From assembly GCA_922989275.2 (NCBI GenBank), contig OV277861.1:98246993-98310992 (forward strand): 64,000 nucleotides of DNA, in the 5' to 3' direction. Numbering within the stretch: the stretch's first letter is position 1; each line of letters starts with the position of its first letter. This stretch comes from Gari tellinella (lineage: Eukaryota; Mollusca; Bivalvia; Cardiida; Psammobiidae). Below are positions 44,161 through 54,623 of this stretch, in pieces. The translations under genes and the position numbers were made by a program. Below the pieces are notes generated by a model. That model did no database searches and was not told where the DNA came from. It saw only the letters and a list, made by a program, of their open reading frames with translations.

Positions 44161-46601
44161 TGTTGAGGAACCTGCTACCCGTCTCACCAGTCCATCAACA
44201 CGCCATGGATACCAGTACGCCTGATTCCACAGTCGTCGAGTCACATGCAGCTGGACACGTACAGAACCCAGCGGTCGTTATGGAATATGTTAAATTGCAA
44301 GAATCAGCACGTGTTAACAAAATGAACACTAAAGACAATATAGAAATTAAACATGACTCAAACAAAGACAAGAAAGAGGAGAAGTGTACGGATGCATTGA
44401 ATGTCTCTGTTGGTGAGAGTACCACTGTTGTACTGACGAAGGCTTTAAAAACTCTTGTAAGTAATGACTATGATGCCACGACGCCGCCTAAACAAATGGC
44501 AAAGAAAGACACCAAGGAGCGCAAACCGTCCTTGTTTAGACCATACGACCTGGACCACAGAGAACCATTGAAGACCAATACAAATAGAAATGCCATAACG
44601 ACACAGTCACCTCTGCTGGTCAGGTCCAACTATTCCAGTCACGGAAAGGAGTGGTTGATAGAAAAACGCAACAAGTCAGATACAATAGTGAACAGTGTAA
44701 ACACACCTGACGCTAGGACAGACGGTACATACGAACATGGTAATACCGCGCGAGTTGTATCTAAATATCCACATGAAGTTGGACGAGAAAGCAATGGTAA
44801 CAGTCTTGTGAAATCGACAGCAGCTGATCGTGAAAATTGTGCGAAAAGAGACACAGTTAGCGAAAGTCAAACGAATGGTAGGTGGAAAGCATCCAGTGCC
44901 CTACCATCGGTGGGTCTGTCAACATCAGGGCTCCCAATTATTCGACCACTGAGGTCATCCACACCAAAGAACTCCCCGTGTCCGTCGCCAACCATTTCAA
45001 ATATCCCGGTGTGTTACTCAGGTCTTAAATTCGAACCACACCCTCTCAACAAGGAAACATCACATGAAATAAGTAAGGGAAATATGAACACAGATTCTAC
45101 AGAGAAATATGGCAAATCTATGAATCATGTAGACAGTCGGTGGCAACATACACATACAATTCCAAATGACACTTGCGTTGCACGTGAACATCAACGGTCT
45201 CATGTCGTACCCGCCGACTATCAGCAACGTCACGAGAGTGGCCATCGACTGCCGCTTAAACATCGATACAAACAGAAACTTCAGGCACTTACAAGTTCCG
45301 CTGAGAGATGTCCGACGCCGACAAATGACCATCTTCAGCAGCCTGTAGAACCTGTGGTTACAGAGAGACATCGACCTAGTAGCTGTCCGCCCACGCCGAC
45401 ATCGTCTAAATCTCTACCGAAGCCTGTTCCGTCAAAAGACGGAATTAGACGATTGACGCCTAACATGGTATCATCAGGAAGGTTGACTGAAGCCGACCAG
45501 GAGTTCATAGATACGGTAAAAGAGGCCTGGGCGAGACACCACTCTGACGTGGCCAACAAAATATCAGTATCCAAGCTTCCTTCATTCTCCACTTTCAAAC
45601 ACAAACCAGAACTATCTATCGCTCAGTCTAAAATGGATTCCAATTCTACTGGTACATCCAGACGAAGTTTGCCAGAAATGAGTTCGCCAGCATTCGAAAT
45701 AAATAGCAAGGCTCATTCTAGAAGCAAAAGTGAATGTACTGTTACATTTCCACATACAGTAACTGAACAACAGTCCTGGAAACCAGCGGAAGATTACAAG
45801 TTCGAGCCTGTACGCACGACTGCAGCATTTAGTAACTCTCCAATCATGACATCGTTTCCTACTGCAATGTATCGGAACTTGAACTATGAGGGCAGTGCAC
45901 GCCCAAGTGAACCTACACGTTCTGGATTATTCAGTAGTCCAATAAGTTCAGAATCTAGTCTACATAACCAAAGATACTTGAATAGCAGGAACTTTCTGCA
46001 TACAAACCCAAGTGTATTTTCTAGTCAACCAGTTTCTATATCCCAACGTCTCATGAACGACATAGAACTCCGAGGCAGTGTTAGAACAACACTTCCTGAT
46101 ATAAAGGAAAACGATAAGGACAAAATGACACTGGACTATTTACAAAGTCAAAGAGAACTTTCAGCTAGGTCGTCCAAACTTCAAACGGAAAGTAACATGA
46201 TGCGGACTACCAGTTTAAACGCACCAACAGACATTTACCGTGACAGTTTAAAGGTTCCACATCATCAGCCTAAATACCCAATGTTTATGCCAACCACACA
46301 GGCTAAGCTCCCTGCTCACCAACCTCTCATTCACCCTGTTCCGTCCCTACATCAAATCCCCGTACCTCGGTTTGGCACTGAGATCATGCCCCACCCAGCT
46401 ACTCCGATCAAGTTTGAGAAGACGGAGCCATTAACGCAAGAGGTTTCCAAGACGGAGGGTGTTCTAACACAGAACCATAGGCCTGTATTGGTAGACCCCA
46501 GGCGCCCGCTAGGGACTTCAACGCTGCAGAACAAACAGCACACAGCAGAGGTAGCCGTAGATCCCAAGTTACCCATGACGTCAATGTTGATGATGATGAA
46601 G
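44161..46601 (+). CDS. ovo: ovo/OVO-like zinc-finger factor, coding exon 2 (long disordered region)
   Basis: The acceptor TTTACTTTCAG ends at 44160. The exon completes codon 50 (Val) and encodes residues 51-863. The sequence is rich in Ser, Thr, Pro, His and charged residues, with Pro-Ser patches, as expected for a disordered regulatory region. No zinc-binding motif lies here. A less disordered helix-like segment (TEADQEFIDTVKEAWARHH) lies near residue 490. Met65 follows PVHQHA and could serve as start for a form without SNAG. The donor is AAG|GTATGT at 46601/46602 in phase 0. Reading on past the donor gives only 17 more codons. A B-type element begins 7 bp into the next intron. Confidence 0.9.
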
Positions 46602-46607
46602 GTATGT

Positions 46608-46822
46608 ACAGTAAAACTTCTCAATTACGACCATTATACGGTATTGTGTTAATAACATGCATGTATTAGGTATTTAAGACGAGTGACTGCTTGTAAAAAG
46701 CAATGCGACAGTAAAACAGAAAGCTCCTTTGGAGCTTTCTGTTCTACTGCGACGTTGCTTTAAGCTGTCGCCTGTCTAATATACAATCAATTAGCCTTCA
46801 GTTAAGTGATCGTTTTATATTA
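46608..46822. mobile_element. B-type element abutting the exon 2 donor
   Basis: It starts CAGTAAAACTTCTCAATTAC right after the GTATGTA donor sequence, whose last TA is the presumed target. The hairpin at about 46698-46763 has ACAGAAAGCTCC and GGAGCTTTCTGT. The right end AAGTGATCGTTTTATATTA is decayed. Confidence 0.82.
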
Positions 46823-47157
46823 TGGTTGCATTGTAATTGAAGACGAATTTCACCCATCATAGTTATCGAATCATAAGTTATCTCCCTTTGGTACATATTT
46901 GATTTTTGTCCGAAATTTACATCCATGTCTTTGGGAAAGCTTTTATACTATGTATTAACCATTGGTGTTTATACTCGTCCTATATAAACACCCTACATGT
47001 GAAGAGTACACTTGTCCAATACAAACAACAAAAATCCCAACAAAATCCCCAACAAAAACAGCCCAAAAGAGTTCAACAAAAAACTTGTTTGAATTATACA
47101 TTTAAGAGATCAGAGGTCAGAAAGCTAACATTTCAAAGTTAATTCAATATTTTGCAG
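46823..47157. other. ovo: rest of intron 2
   Basis: AT-rich with an A-rich CAAAATCCCCAACAAAAAC stretch and a TTTTGCAG acceptor at 47157. No other feature. Confidence 0.5.
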
Positions 47158-47260
47158 ACTCAAACCCAGAATCACGGAATAGAGGTGATCAATGGAGGAT
47201 TTGGAATCAAGAATCCCACATACAACGCACCGAAAGTGCAGGACTTCCCTGAAGAATTCG
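47158..47260 (+). CDS. ovo: ovo/OVO-like zinc-finger factor, coding exon 3
   Basis: A 103-bp exon bounded by TTTTGCAG| and G|GTTAGT. It encodes residues 864-897 (TQTQNHGIEVINGG..., ending DFPEEF) plus the first base of an Ala codon completed by exon 4. It links the disordered region to the zinc fingers. No motif is recognised. It is supported by matching phases (0 in, 1 out) and by lying in order between exons 2 and 4. Skipping it would break the frame, since its length is not a multiple of three. Confidence 0.78.
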
Positions 47261-48178
47261 GTTAGTATTTTACCTACAACCTTTCTTCTAAAACATCTGC
47301 ACTGCCATTTTGCAATGAATTAAAAAATCAACACTTTAAAATACTAACTTTAAAATCGTAAAAAATGAGCAAGAATTAAATTATTCAAGGCGAAATTTCC
47401 ATGAAAATGGAATTTCACATGCATTACATTCCGATAGCATAACCGCCATAAAAGGTGTTGTTTTCGGATCAATCGCAGGTGATGACATAGGACAGGTTTA
47501 ATAAAAACGATAATTCGTGATTCATTCATTATCATTAATCTTAAGGGGCTAACTGGCTCCAAACTTAACACGAGCCTTTCTTATTATGTCAGTTACGTCG
47601 AGGTTTTACTGTATTTTTTATTTCGGTTCGTTTAAATGTTATCGCCTTTGTTATTTTTTTATTCAAGCATTTTTGAAGGAGACAAACTAGAGAGACACAC
47701 ATTTCCTTGTAATTTGTTTTCGTTCATTTGTATCCGGCGACGTAACTCAAGCCTTACAGATTGCGTACTGTTGCCGTATCCAATGTTTAATCAAATAATC
47801 AAAAAATAAATCAATCACTCCCAAATTTCATCATTATTCATCAAATGAACTTTGGCCCATTTTGCAAATAGTTCACTCAAAACTCAGATAAAAAGACGCC
47901 ATTGAGATTTGGGTCCTAGAGCACCCTCTGGATGAACAGGTGTGGACTTTTGTAAAGAAGAGTGTTTAAAATGCATTTTGAAAGAATCCGATTATCACAA
48001 ATCAAGATCAGAATCAGACCAAAATGATAATGAATATCTTTTCTTTTCTTTTCCTTCGTTGTATTCATGTTGAAAACCTGGGTGATTTGCTCGCCATAAT
48101 TCAAGCCGGTGCTATTTAACAGCGGTTCATGTCGACCGACCTGTTGGTCTTAAATCTGAAAAATCTTAATTGAATCTA
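47261..48178. other. ovo: intron 3, proximal part
   Basis: Mostly unique. 47577-47612 holds a lone B-type right end (TCGAGGTTTTACTG before TA). No gene on either strand is supported. Confidence 0.45.
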
Positions 48179-48383
48179 GAGTATAACCTCTCTATTTCGA
48201 CCAATAAAACGAATGCTAATTATCTGTATCAAAGACAGGTGACAGCTAAAAGTAATGTGAAAGTGAAACAGAAAGCTACTTCAGGAGCTTTCTGTTTCAT
48301 TTTCACATTGCTTTAAGCAGTCATCTGTCTTAAACGACTAATATTTGACACAATTTTGTGGTCGTAATAGAGAGGTTCTACTG
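48179..48383. mobile_element. B-type pogo-like element with symmetric variant arms
   Basis: TA flanks both sides; it starts GAGTATAACCTCTCTATTTC and ends GAGAGGTTCTACTG. The hairpin at 48253-48314 has GTGAAACAGAAAGC facing GCTTTCTGTTTCAT, where A:T became G:C in both arms. Confidence 0.82.
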
Positions 48384-48780
48384 TATACAGCTAGCTTACA
48401 GACCGCCATTGACAAATAGTCTTCCGCTGGCACCTTTATACCAGGCTCGTGTCGCCGACATTGTTCGCCAGTGTCCCTTTCGGGGCTGACATGGGCGCAG
48501 TTTATGTTCCCATGCCTCATTACTTCCGTACTGTCGTTTAAGGGGTCTGAAAAGAACATATGTCCATACAACTAGCGCCTACCGGTCAACCAGTCACCGT
48601 GACCTTTTACGTGGTCAAGTTCGAAAATAATTTTCTTGTCCCGTAATAATTAAGCTTTTTTTCTTCGTCCTCTTCACTTTCATGACAGGCGACACTGTTA
48701 TAATGTCAGCTGAGTTAAACAGACGTGCCATCTGCTACATGTAGCCCTACTCCTAACCGGCTCTACATGCGTCGTCCGCT
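48384..48780. other. intron 3, no feature seen
   Basis: Unique, relatively GC-rich sequence around 48400-48600. No supported ORF. Confidence 0.4.
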
Positions 48781-49076
48781 TTAACCCATTACCCCATAAT
48801 TACGCATTTTACGCCTCTAGTTTATTTTTCCACTGAAGAAATATAGTTCCTATTGGTACAGTCGATAAATATGCACCACACGTATTATATTCTATATCCT
48901 AACAGCTGGTAAGCTTACGGCGCATTAGGCTTCACTTTCAGTCTGCTTTAAGTTATCAACTTCTAGGATATAGAAAATAATAATTATGATGCATATTCAT
49001 GACTTTATTAACTATTTTCTTCGGTGAAGGAATAAATTAGAGACATAAACATGCGTATTTATGGGGTAATGGGACA
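48781..49076. mobile_element. A-type element with two identical end types (full fold-back)
   Basis: TTAACCCATTACCCCATAAT opens and TTATGGGGTAATGGGA closes. Both halves carry the same long end (GAAGAAATATAGTTCC on the left; its counterpart TTAACTATTTTCTTC on the right), so nearly the whole element folds back. The GCAGG hairpin arm is partly deleted. Confidence 0.82.
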
Positions 49077-50273
49077 AGTTTCAGTGATCGTGAAGTTTTA
49101 GTGACTTCTGAACTAAAACTTATATGAACATTTTCTTGAGCTAAACTATCGATCTTGAATTGATAATTTGATTGCTATTTTGTTGCCAAGTGCTGATCTA
49201 AGTTGTTTCAAGCAACAGGTAGAGCTCATTTACACGAAAGACTGCATGGACGAGGTGTTAAGGTCTCGTGGCCCCTCTCAGAATAATGACCCATTCACGT
49301 AAAGGGGTCATTTTAGAGGCATGACGTGGCTCTAAACATGTCAAGATAAAGTTGAATTTGGAAACGCCCTATTTTTACCGCATTGTATCGGTTTTTCCGA
49401 AGCGCCAGATAAATCAATTTCTCATTTACAAACAGTTTACCTGCGAAGAATACACTTGTCCCATGCAAATAGTGTAGATTCTGATCAATAGGCTCCTTTA
49501 CGAATTTGAAATATATTGCAGATAAAACACTAAAAAGTCAATAATGGACCAGATTATTTAGAAATTGGAATTATCCATTGAACGTTTCAGGTGTGAATTA
49601 GATAACACTGGACATTTTAGACGACCGGTACCAATATTTGGCGGGATCGGAAATTAGTGTTTACGCATGTAACCAATTACCGTTACCTGGTAATTGTTGG
49701 AGACCCCTATTCACCGTGGCCGGGTCAGAGCTAGGGCCAGCAATGAGATTGGCGTATCGTAATGACATAGGTCGCGGGTCAGGGCCCTATAGAAATCCCT
49801 AAAATACCTTGAACAGAAAACAGGAAATTGACAATCCTGATAGGATAATTTCATATTTCAAAATCATTTATATTTAGTTATTTATCGTTACTCGCGGACG
49901 TGCAAGATACGAACTGCTATTAATCATTTTCGCCACTGACCGCGGTCTTGTTGACTTGTAGGGATTCAACTGGTCATCCACTGTGACCTCATTGCTGATG
50001 ACCTTTTTGAAAGCCTTTAGTTACCTTTCTCGCGATACTTGACTTTGTTCACCGCACGTTGCATATGCCATCCATTTATTTACATGTTATCAATTTATGG
50101 GATCATTTGCGATACCTTATTTCAAATGCCGCAATCAGATGACAATTGCTTATAAAGCGACCATCAATTTAAATAGCATACATCTCTCTTAAAAGTAGAT
50201 TTAGCTCCAGGCAAAGGTTTGAGCTGAAGTTTGCCCGTACAATTTTACATGTAATTGTTTGTTTTTATTTCAG
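49077..50273. other. ovo: intron 3, distal part
   Basis: Mostly unique. An H-type remnant spans about 49428-49605 (CAAACAGTTTACCTGCGAAG, TAGATTCTGATCAATAGGC). A local inverted pair GGGGTCATT / AATGACCC lies near 49286-49313. The region ends in the pyrimidine-rich acceptor TTTTTATTTCAG. Confidence 0.45.
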
Positions 50274-50450
50274 CGGCTGCCAATTCGTCCGTGTTTATAT
50301 GTAAGTTCTGCAAGAAGGAGTTCCAGCTACAGCGCCTGTTGAACCGCCATCTCAAGTGCCACAGCGACTCTAAGCGCTACCTTTGTACGTTCTGTGGCAA
50401 GGGATTCAACGACACCTTTGACCTTAAACGACACACTCGGATACACACAG
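50274..50450 (+). CDS. ovo: ovo/OVO-like zinc-finger factor, coding exon 4 (zinc fingers 1 and 2)
   Basis: It completes Ala898 and encodes residues 899-956 plus one base. Finger 1 has Cys907, Cys910, His923 and His927, with the family sequence LQRLLNRHLKCHS. Finger 2 has Cys935, Cys938, His951 and His955, with YLCTFCGKGFNDTFDLKRHT, almost the invariant OVO signature. Spacing in both is C-X2-C-X12-H-X3-H. The exon ends in HTG with the donor G|GTTTGT at 50450/50451, phase 1. These fingers are the part of OVO proteins that contacts DNA together with finger 3. Confidence 0.95.
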
Positions 50451-50483
50451 GTTTGTTCCTTAAACACGCATCTGTTTTGTCCT

Positions 50484-50940
50484 GCAGCATTTTTCTGCAA
50501 CATATGTAGTTTAAACATAATTATTTTAATGCCATATATTTGTACAACCAGGTACTCAAGTTTAACAAAATACAAATATAAGAGCAACATATAAGAGCAG
50601 TATTTTTCTGCAACATCTGTAGTTTAAACATATTTATTTTAATGCCATATATTTGTACAACCAGGTACTCAAGTTTAACTAAATACAAATATAAGAGCAA
50701 CATATAAGAGCAGCATTTTTTCTGCAACATATGTAGTTTAAACATAATTATTTTAATGCCATATATTTGTACAACCAGGTACTCAAGTTTAACTAAATAC
50801 AAATATAAGAGCAACATATGAGAGCAGCATTTTTCTGCAACATCTGTTGTTTAAACATAATTATTTTAATGCCATATATTTGTACAACCCGATAGCTACA
50901 AGTGCATACTCAAGTTTAACGAAATACAAATATAAGAGCA
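50484..50940. repeat. four-copy ~113-bp tandem repeat in intron 4
   Basis: Units start at about 50484, 50597, 50710 and 50824 and share TTTTCTGCAACATATGTAG, TTATTTTAATGCCATATATT and GTACAACCAGGTACTCAAG. The copies are very similar; the last carries an extra ~18 bp (CGATAGCTACAAGTGCAT). It begins only 34 bp after the exon 4 donor. Confidence 0.9.
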
Positions 50941-51081
50941 AAAGGGTAGGACCTCAGTTTTTGCCAATTTCTTTTTACGGTCCTCCACTTCTGTTGTTGG
51001 TTAAAATACATCTGTATTTGCCATATCTGAACTTTGTCTCTACTGTTTGTAAATGTCTTGTTCATAAGAAAGGCATAAAGG

Positions 51082-51334
51082 CTAACCCTTTACTCCATGG
51101 TATGTGCCTAATTTTGTAAACAGGTGACAACTTAAAGCAGGTTGAAAGTAAAGCAGAATGCGCCCGAAGGCGCATTCTGCTTTACTTTCAGCCTGCTTTA
51201 AGCTACCATCTATACTAGGATAAAGAACATATTCTATGGTGCACATTCCTTACTGTATACATTGGAACTATTTTCTTCAGTATATAGGAATAAATTAAAG
51301 CGTTTAAATACGTATTTATGTAGTAAAGGGTTAA
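51082..51334. mobile_element. A-type TTAA element (reverse)
   Basis: CTAACCCTTTACTCCATGG opens and TATGTAGTAAAGGGTTAA closes. The hairpin at 51131-51202 is near perfect, with apex GCGCCCGAAGGCGC. Confidence 0.85.
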
Positions 51335-51920
51335 ATCTTTTTATATGTGTGGTTTCCTTACAAGCCTAACCTATCTGACATGACCTGCCATAAGACATTC
51401 AAAGTAGTTTATTATCATTTGCCATGAGTGTTCAAAAGATTAACATAATCGCCATTTCAGTATCAAATGAACAAAATTTGTAAGGCGAGAGAGGGCCATA
51501 GATCAATGGCACATTTACATGAAATGCCCGTTTCTAATGGCTGAGAATGGCCGTAATTTGTGGCTATTTGGTTAACACGGAAATGTGGACAAGAATTAGT
51601 GGGGTTTATAGGACAAGATGTATATCTGTATTATCTCACGACTCTATACTAGTATTGTTATAATAGTGAAGAACGGGGTGGTATGATAAATGCTCTTGTC
51701 ATTGTTATGAGTTTAGGACCTGGAGTTTATTTTCTTCAGCGTTCTGTAAAGTACAAAAGATAACCATTGTAACCTTGAGACGTTATTAATTTCCTCAGCT
51801 GAAATTGTTGTCTGCTTCCATTTGTTGTCAGCTTCCTATTTTGATAAACACGTGCAGGGCTCTATATATAAATTAAAATTTAATGGTGTATCTCAAAAAC
51901 TAAATAAAATATTTCTGTAC
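51335..51920. other. intron 4, no feature seen
   Basis: Unique AT-rich sequence; no gene or repeat recognised. Confidence 0.4.
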
Positions 51921-52237
51921 TTAACCCTATGGTGTTACTACTCATTAAAATCAGTTCTTCAATACTAAAACCAAACTATGAGAGATATAGGGTTAGCCGA
52001 AGTCGAAGTCGCGCATAGAGTCGAATTTGCAAACAGTTTGGACCCTGATCAGACGCGGCGTAACGCGGCGTCTGATCAGAATCCTAACTGTTTGACATTC
52101 TTATCGATATTTCTTAACTTACTTAAGTGATAAATCTAGCTTTGAAATCTTATTGCAAACAAAAATACTAAAGTAGACTTTAATAAATAGATGAAGGGGT
52201 AAAAATCTCCCAAATAATTTGGCGCCGAAAGGGTTAA
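51921..52237. mobile_element. C-type (beta) element fused with a G-type half
   Basis: TTAACCCTATGGTGTTACTA begins like the G palindrome and runs to about 51956. The C hairpin at 52027-52092 (CAAACAGTTTGGACCCTGAT) follows, then the right end TTTGGCGCCGAAAGGGTTAA. Confidence 0.75.
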
Positions 52238-53217
52238 AGCAACAATTTGCCATTTATATAAAATCAAGCCCTTATTAGCCGGGGTTTATTGTATTGCCCT
52301 TTTATGATTGAAAAAAAAATGCAATATTGCCGTCTGCTAAATTTTAATAGTGATACTGACCGTCTGACACGACCTAATATTTGCATAAAAATGAATTACA
52401 AGCAGTATAGATGCTGATTTGACACTGAAAAGTTGCGCCTAATGTACTTGTAGCTGAGAAATTCAACGCGAACAGTCGTGCTGACTTATATTGACTCGTG
52501 TAAATGATACAAATAAACGAGGCTATAAAAAGTGAAAACAAGTCTTTGCACCTGGGTAGAGGGTTTTTATGATTTGATTTTTCTTGTCATTTCACAACCA
52601 TTATATCTCTCGCATTCGCGATTTTATTACATAACAGTACAAACTCTATGCATTCTTATCACTGGTTACATGTCGTAAACGTCCCTATCGACTGGTTTAC
52701 GGCTCGTCATGGCGGGCTCGGCTGAAGGTCTGACAATACCCTGATGAACCAAGCAACAGGTGATCTTTCCCTGCTTTATGAGCCGTTAGTGTCCGTAACA
52801 TTTTAAGGCCTTATTTAGTAAGGAAGGGGTTACAATAGGACGTTTCAATGCTCATTACGGATGCGCTGATAACATACAACTCTGTGCGCATGGGCGGGTT
52901 CGGCCGTACATAATGCAAAGCGGATGACTGTTTAATAGTCGAATGTTCGAATTTCATTCCGATACATTTATCATGCTCCCATTTTAATGACTAGCGTTCG
53001 CCGAAAGGACACTTGCAACCAGTGTAAACCAATACTCACCCTTCTATTCGTTATAACAAATACACTGGCAACAGTTCAAACCATGAGCACACGTCAAGTC
53101 AGGATCAAAGCTGTGATATTCATGTTTACGTATCTTCAATGAAGATAGTTTGAGAAATAGCAGACGGTAAATTATATAAGTAGACGTGCAACAATGTCGT
53201 TTAAGACATTTGCCTAT
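52238..53217. other. intron 4, repeat-poor
   Basis: About 980 bp largely free of the hairpin families. No supported gene. Confidence 0.4.
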
Positions 53218-53438
53218 TTGACTTTTTTGCCATGACGTCAAACAATTCAGAATAGTCTTCTGCTTTCATTTCTCAGATTTAAATTTGATGTCATGATTTT
53301 GACTTAAGAAATATTGAAAATGAAATGAATGTCAAACAGTTTGGATTCTGATCAGACGCCGCGTTATGCGGCCTCTGATCAGGATCCAAACTGTTTGCAA
53401 ATAACTATTGTTCTCAGGGTAAGGCAGTGAAGGGGTTA
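53218..53438. mobile_element. C-type (alpha) element
   Basis: TTGCCATGACGTCAAAC follows a decayed left terminus; AAGGCAGTGAAGGGGTTAA is the intact right end. The hairpin at 53331-53397 has CAAACAGTTTGGATTCTG and GACGCCGCGTTATGCGGCCTC. Confidence 0.8.
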
Positions 53439-53501
53439 AAATTTGTAATAAAGAAGCTTTGCTTGTTACAGAAAGTTTTGACCAGGAATCTAGTATTTCA
53501 C

Positions 53502-53736
53502 TATACATGTTTTCACACCTTTACTTTGTTCATCCACTGAAGAAAATAGTTCCAATTTATACTGTAAATGATTATACTCTGTAAGAAAGAGTTCCTATAT
53601 CCTAGCAGATGTTAGCGTAAAGCAGGCTGATACATGTAGTAAATCAGAATGCATATTCTGCTATATCTTCAACCTACTTTAAGTGGTACCTAATCTATCC
53701 TCAAAACTAGAAGCAGGCTATAGAGAAAAGGGTTAA
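53502..53736. mobile_element. A-type element just upstream of exon 5
   Basis: The left part CATCCACTGAAGAAAATAG and CTATATCCTAGCAGATG precede a decayed hairpin (AAAGCAGGCTGATACATG, later TTCAACCTACTTTAAG). The right end GGCTATAGAGAAAAGGGTTAA is 64 bp before the exon 5 acceptor. Confidence 0.75.
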
Positions 53737-53799
53737 AACAAAATGTGCCCGTTCTGTGTAAGTAGTGAGGTAATTGACCGCGTATTCTGTATTTTTCAG

Positions 53800-53924
53800 G
53801 TGTGAAGCCCTACCGCTGCCACTCGTGTGATAAGGCCTTCACCCAGCGATGCTCCTTAGAGTCCCATACGAAGAAAGTCCATGGTACTGACCTTCCATAT
53901 GGTTACAAGCAGAGACGAGCAAAG
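53800..53924 (+). CDS. ovo: ovo/OVO-like zinc-finger factor, coding exon 5 (zinc finger 3)
   Basis: The acceptor TATTTTTCAG is followed by GT, completing Gly957 of the HTG linker. Residues 958-998 follow: VKPYRCHSCDKAF, then TQRCSLESHTKKVHG. Cys963, Cys966, His979 and His984 form finger 3 (C-X2-C-X12-H-X4-H). The block ends YGYKQRRAK, a basic segment strongly conserved in OVO proteins. The donor AAAG|GTAAGA at 53924/53925 is in phase 0. Identity with the OVO signature is obvious, so the assignment is secure. Confidence 0.95.
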
Positions 53925-54003
53925 GTAAGATAACCGCGTCAATATTGCATTGATTATCATTGTTCGCGCTTAAATTGTCATAGGCGGCTAAAGACCACTA
54001 AAT

Positions 54004-54067
54004 AAACTGTTTGGATCCTGTTCAGACATCGAATAATTCGGCGTTGACCAGGATCCAAACTGTTTGA
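54004..54067. mobile_element. C-core hairpin, decayed apex
   Basis: AAACTGTTTGGATCCTG and its complement CAGGATCCAAACTGTTT form the stem; the middle has diverged (ACATCGAATAATTCGGCG). It lies 80 bp inside intron 5. Confidence 0.65.
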
Positions 54068-54192
54068 CTACTGTATGGATATTTCACCTTGTTTTGGTTC
54101 CCTGTTGAAGGTCATCACAGTTTGCCCGGAATCACGAGAGTGCAGATGACGGTATAAACTCATTGAGCTCTAGTGACGCATATATACGTCTT

Positions 54193-54362
54193 GTACAAAA
54201 AGTTTACATGTGAAGAGTACACTTTTCTAATGCTCCTGCAGGAACCCTCTAATTAGGGACATCACTGTTATTTTGCAATATATCATTTAAAACAAACCTA
54301 AATAGTCTTAAATGGACCAGCCTTTATTGTAAATTAGAGTTTCAGGGGATAATGAGTTAAAG
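54193..54362. mobile_element. H-type remnant
   Basis: AAAAGTTTACATGTGAAGAG, GCTCCTGCAGGAACCCTC and AATTAGGGACATCACTG are decayed H segments; GGGGATAATGAGTTAA ends it. Confidence 0.45.
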
Positions 54363-54623
54363 CGGGCGATATTTTAGCGGTAAAATGATGGTGAAAAGAC
54401 TAATTCTTCCGCTGCCCTCTGCTTACAAACACTGCCTATACACTTTTATCAAACTTGGACGTTTGTCATTTTGAATGCACAAGCATTTATTCAAGTGGCC
54501 ATACGCCGAGTTACTTGGTTTCTTGTTTTAAAAAACTCAATGCGGGGCTCTTCTATTCGTTTTATTTCTTGTGCTTTATATCAATATTAATTGATCTTGA
54601 AATAATTTCATTTACTTTTTCAG

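Noticed and set aside
45060..45604. Minus-strand ORFs inside exon 2
   Set aside because: Shadows of the long ovo exon in other frames.
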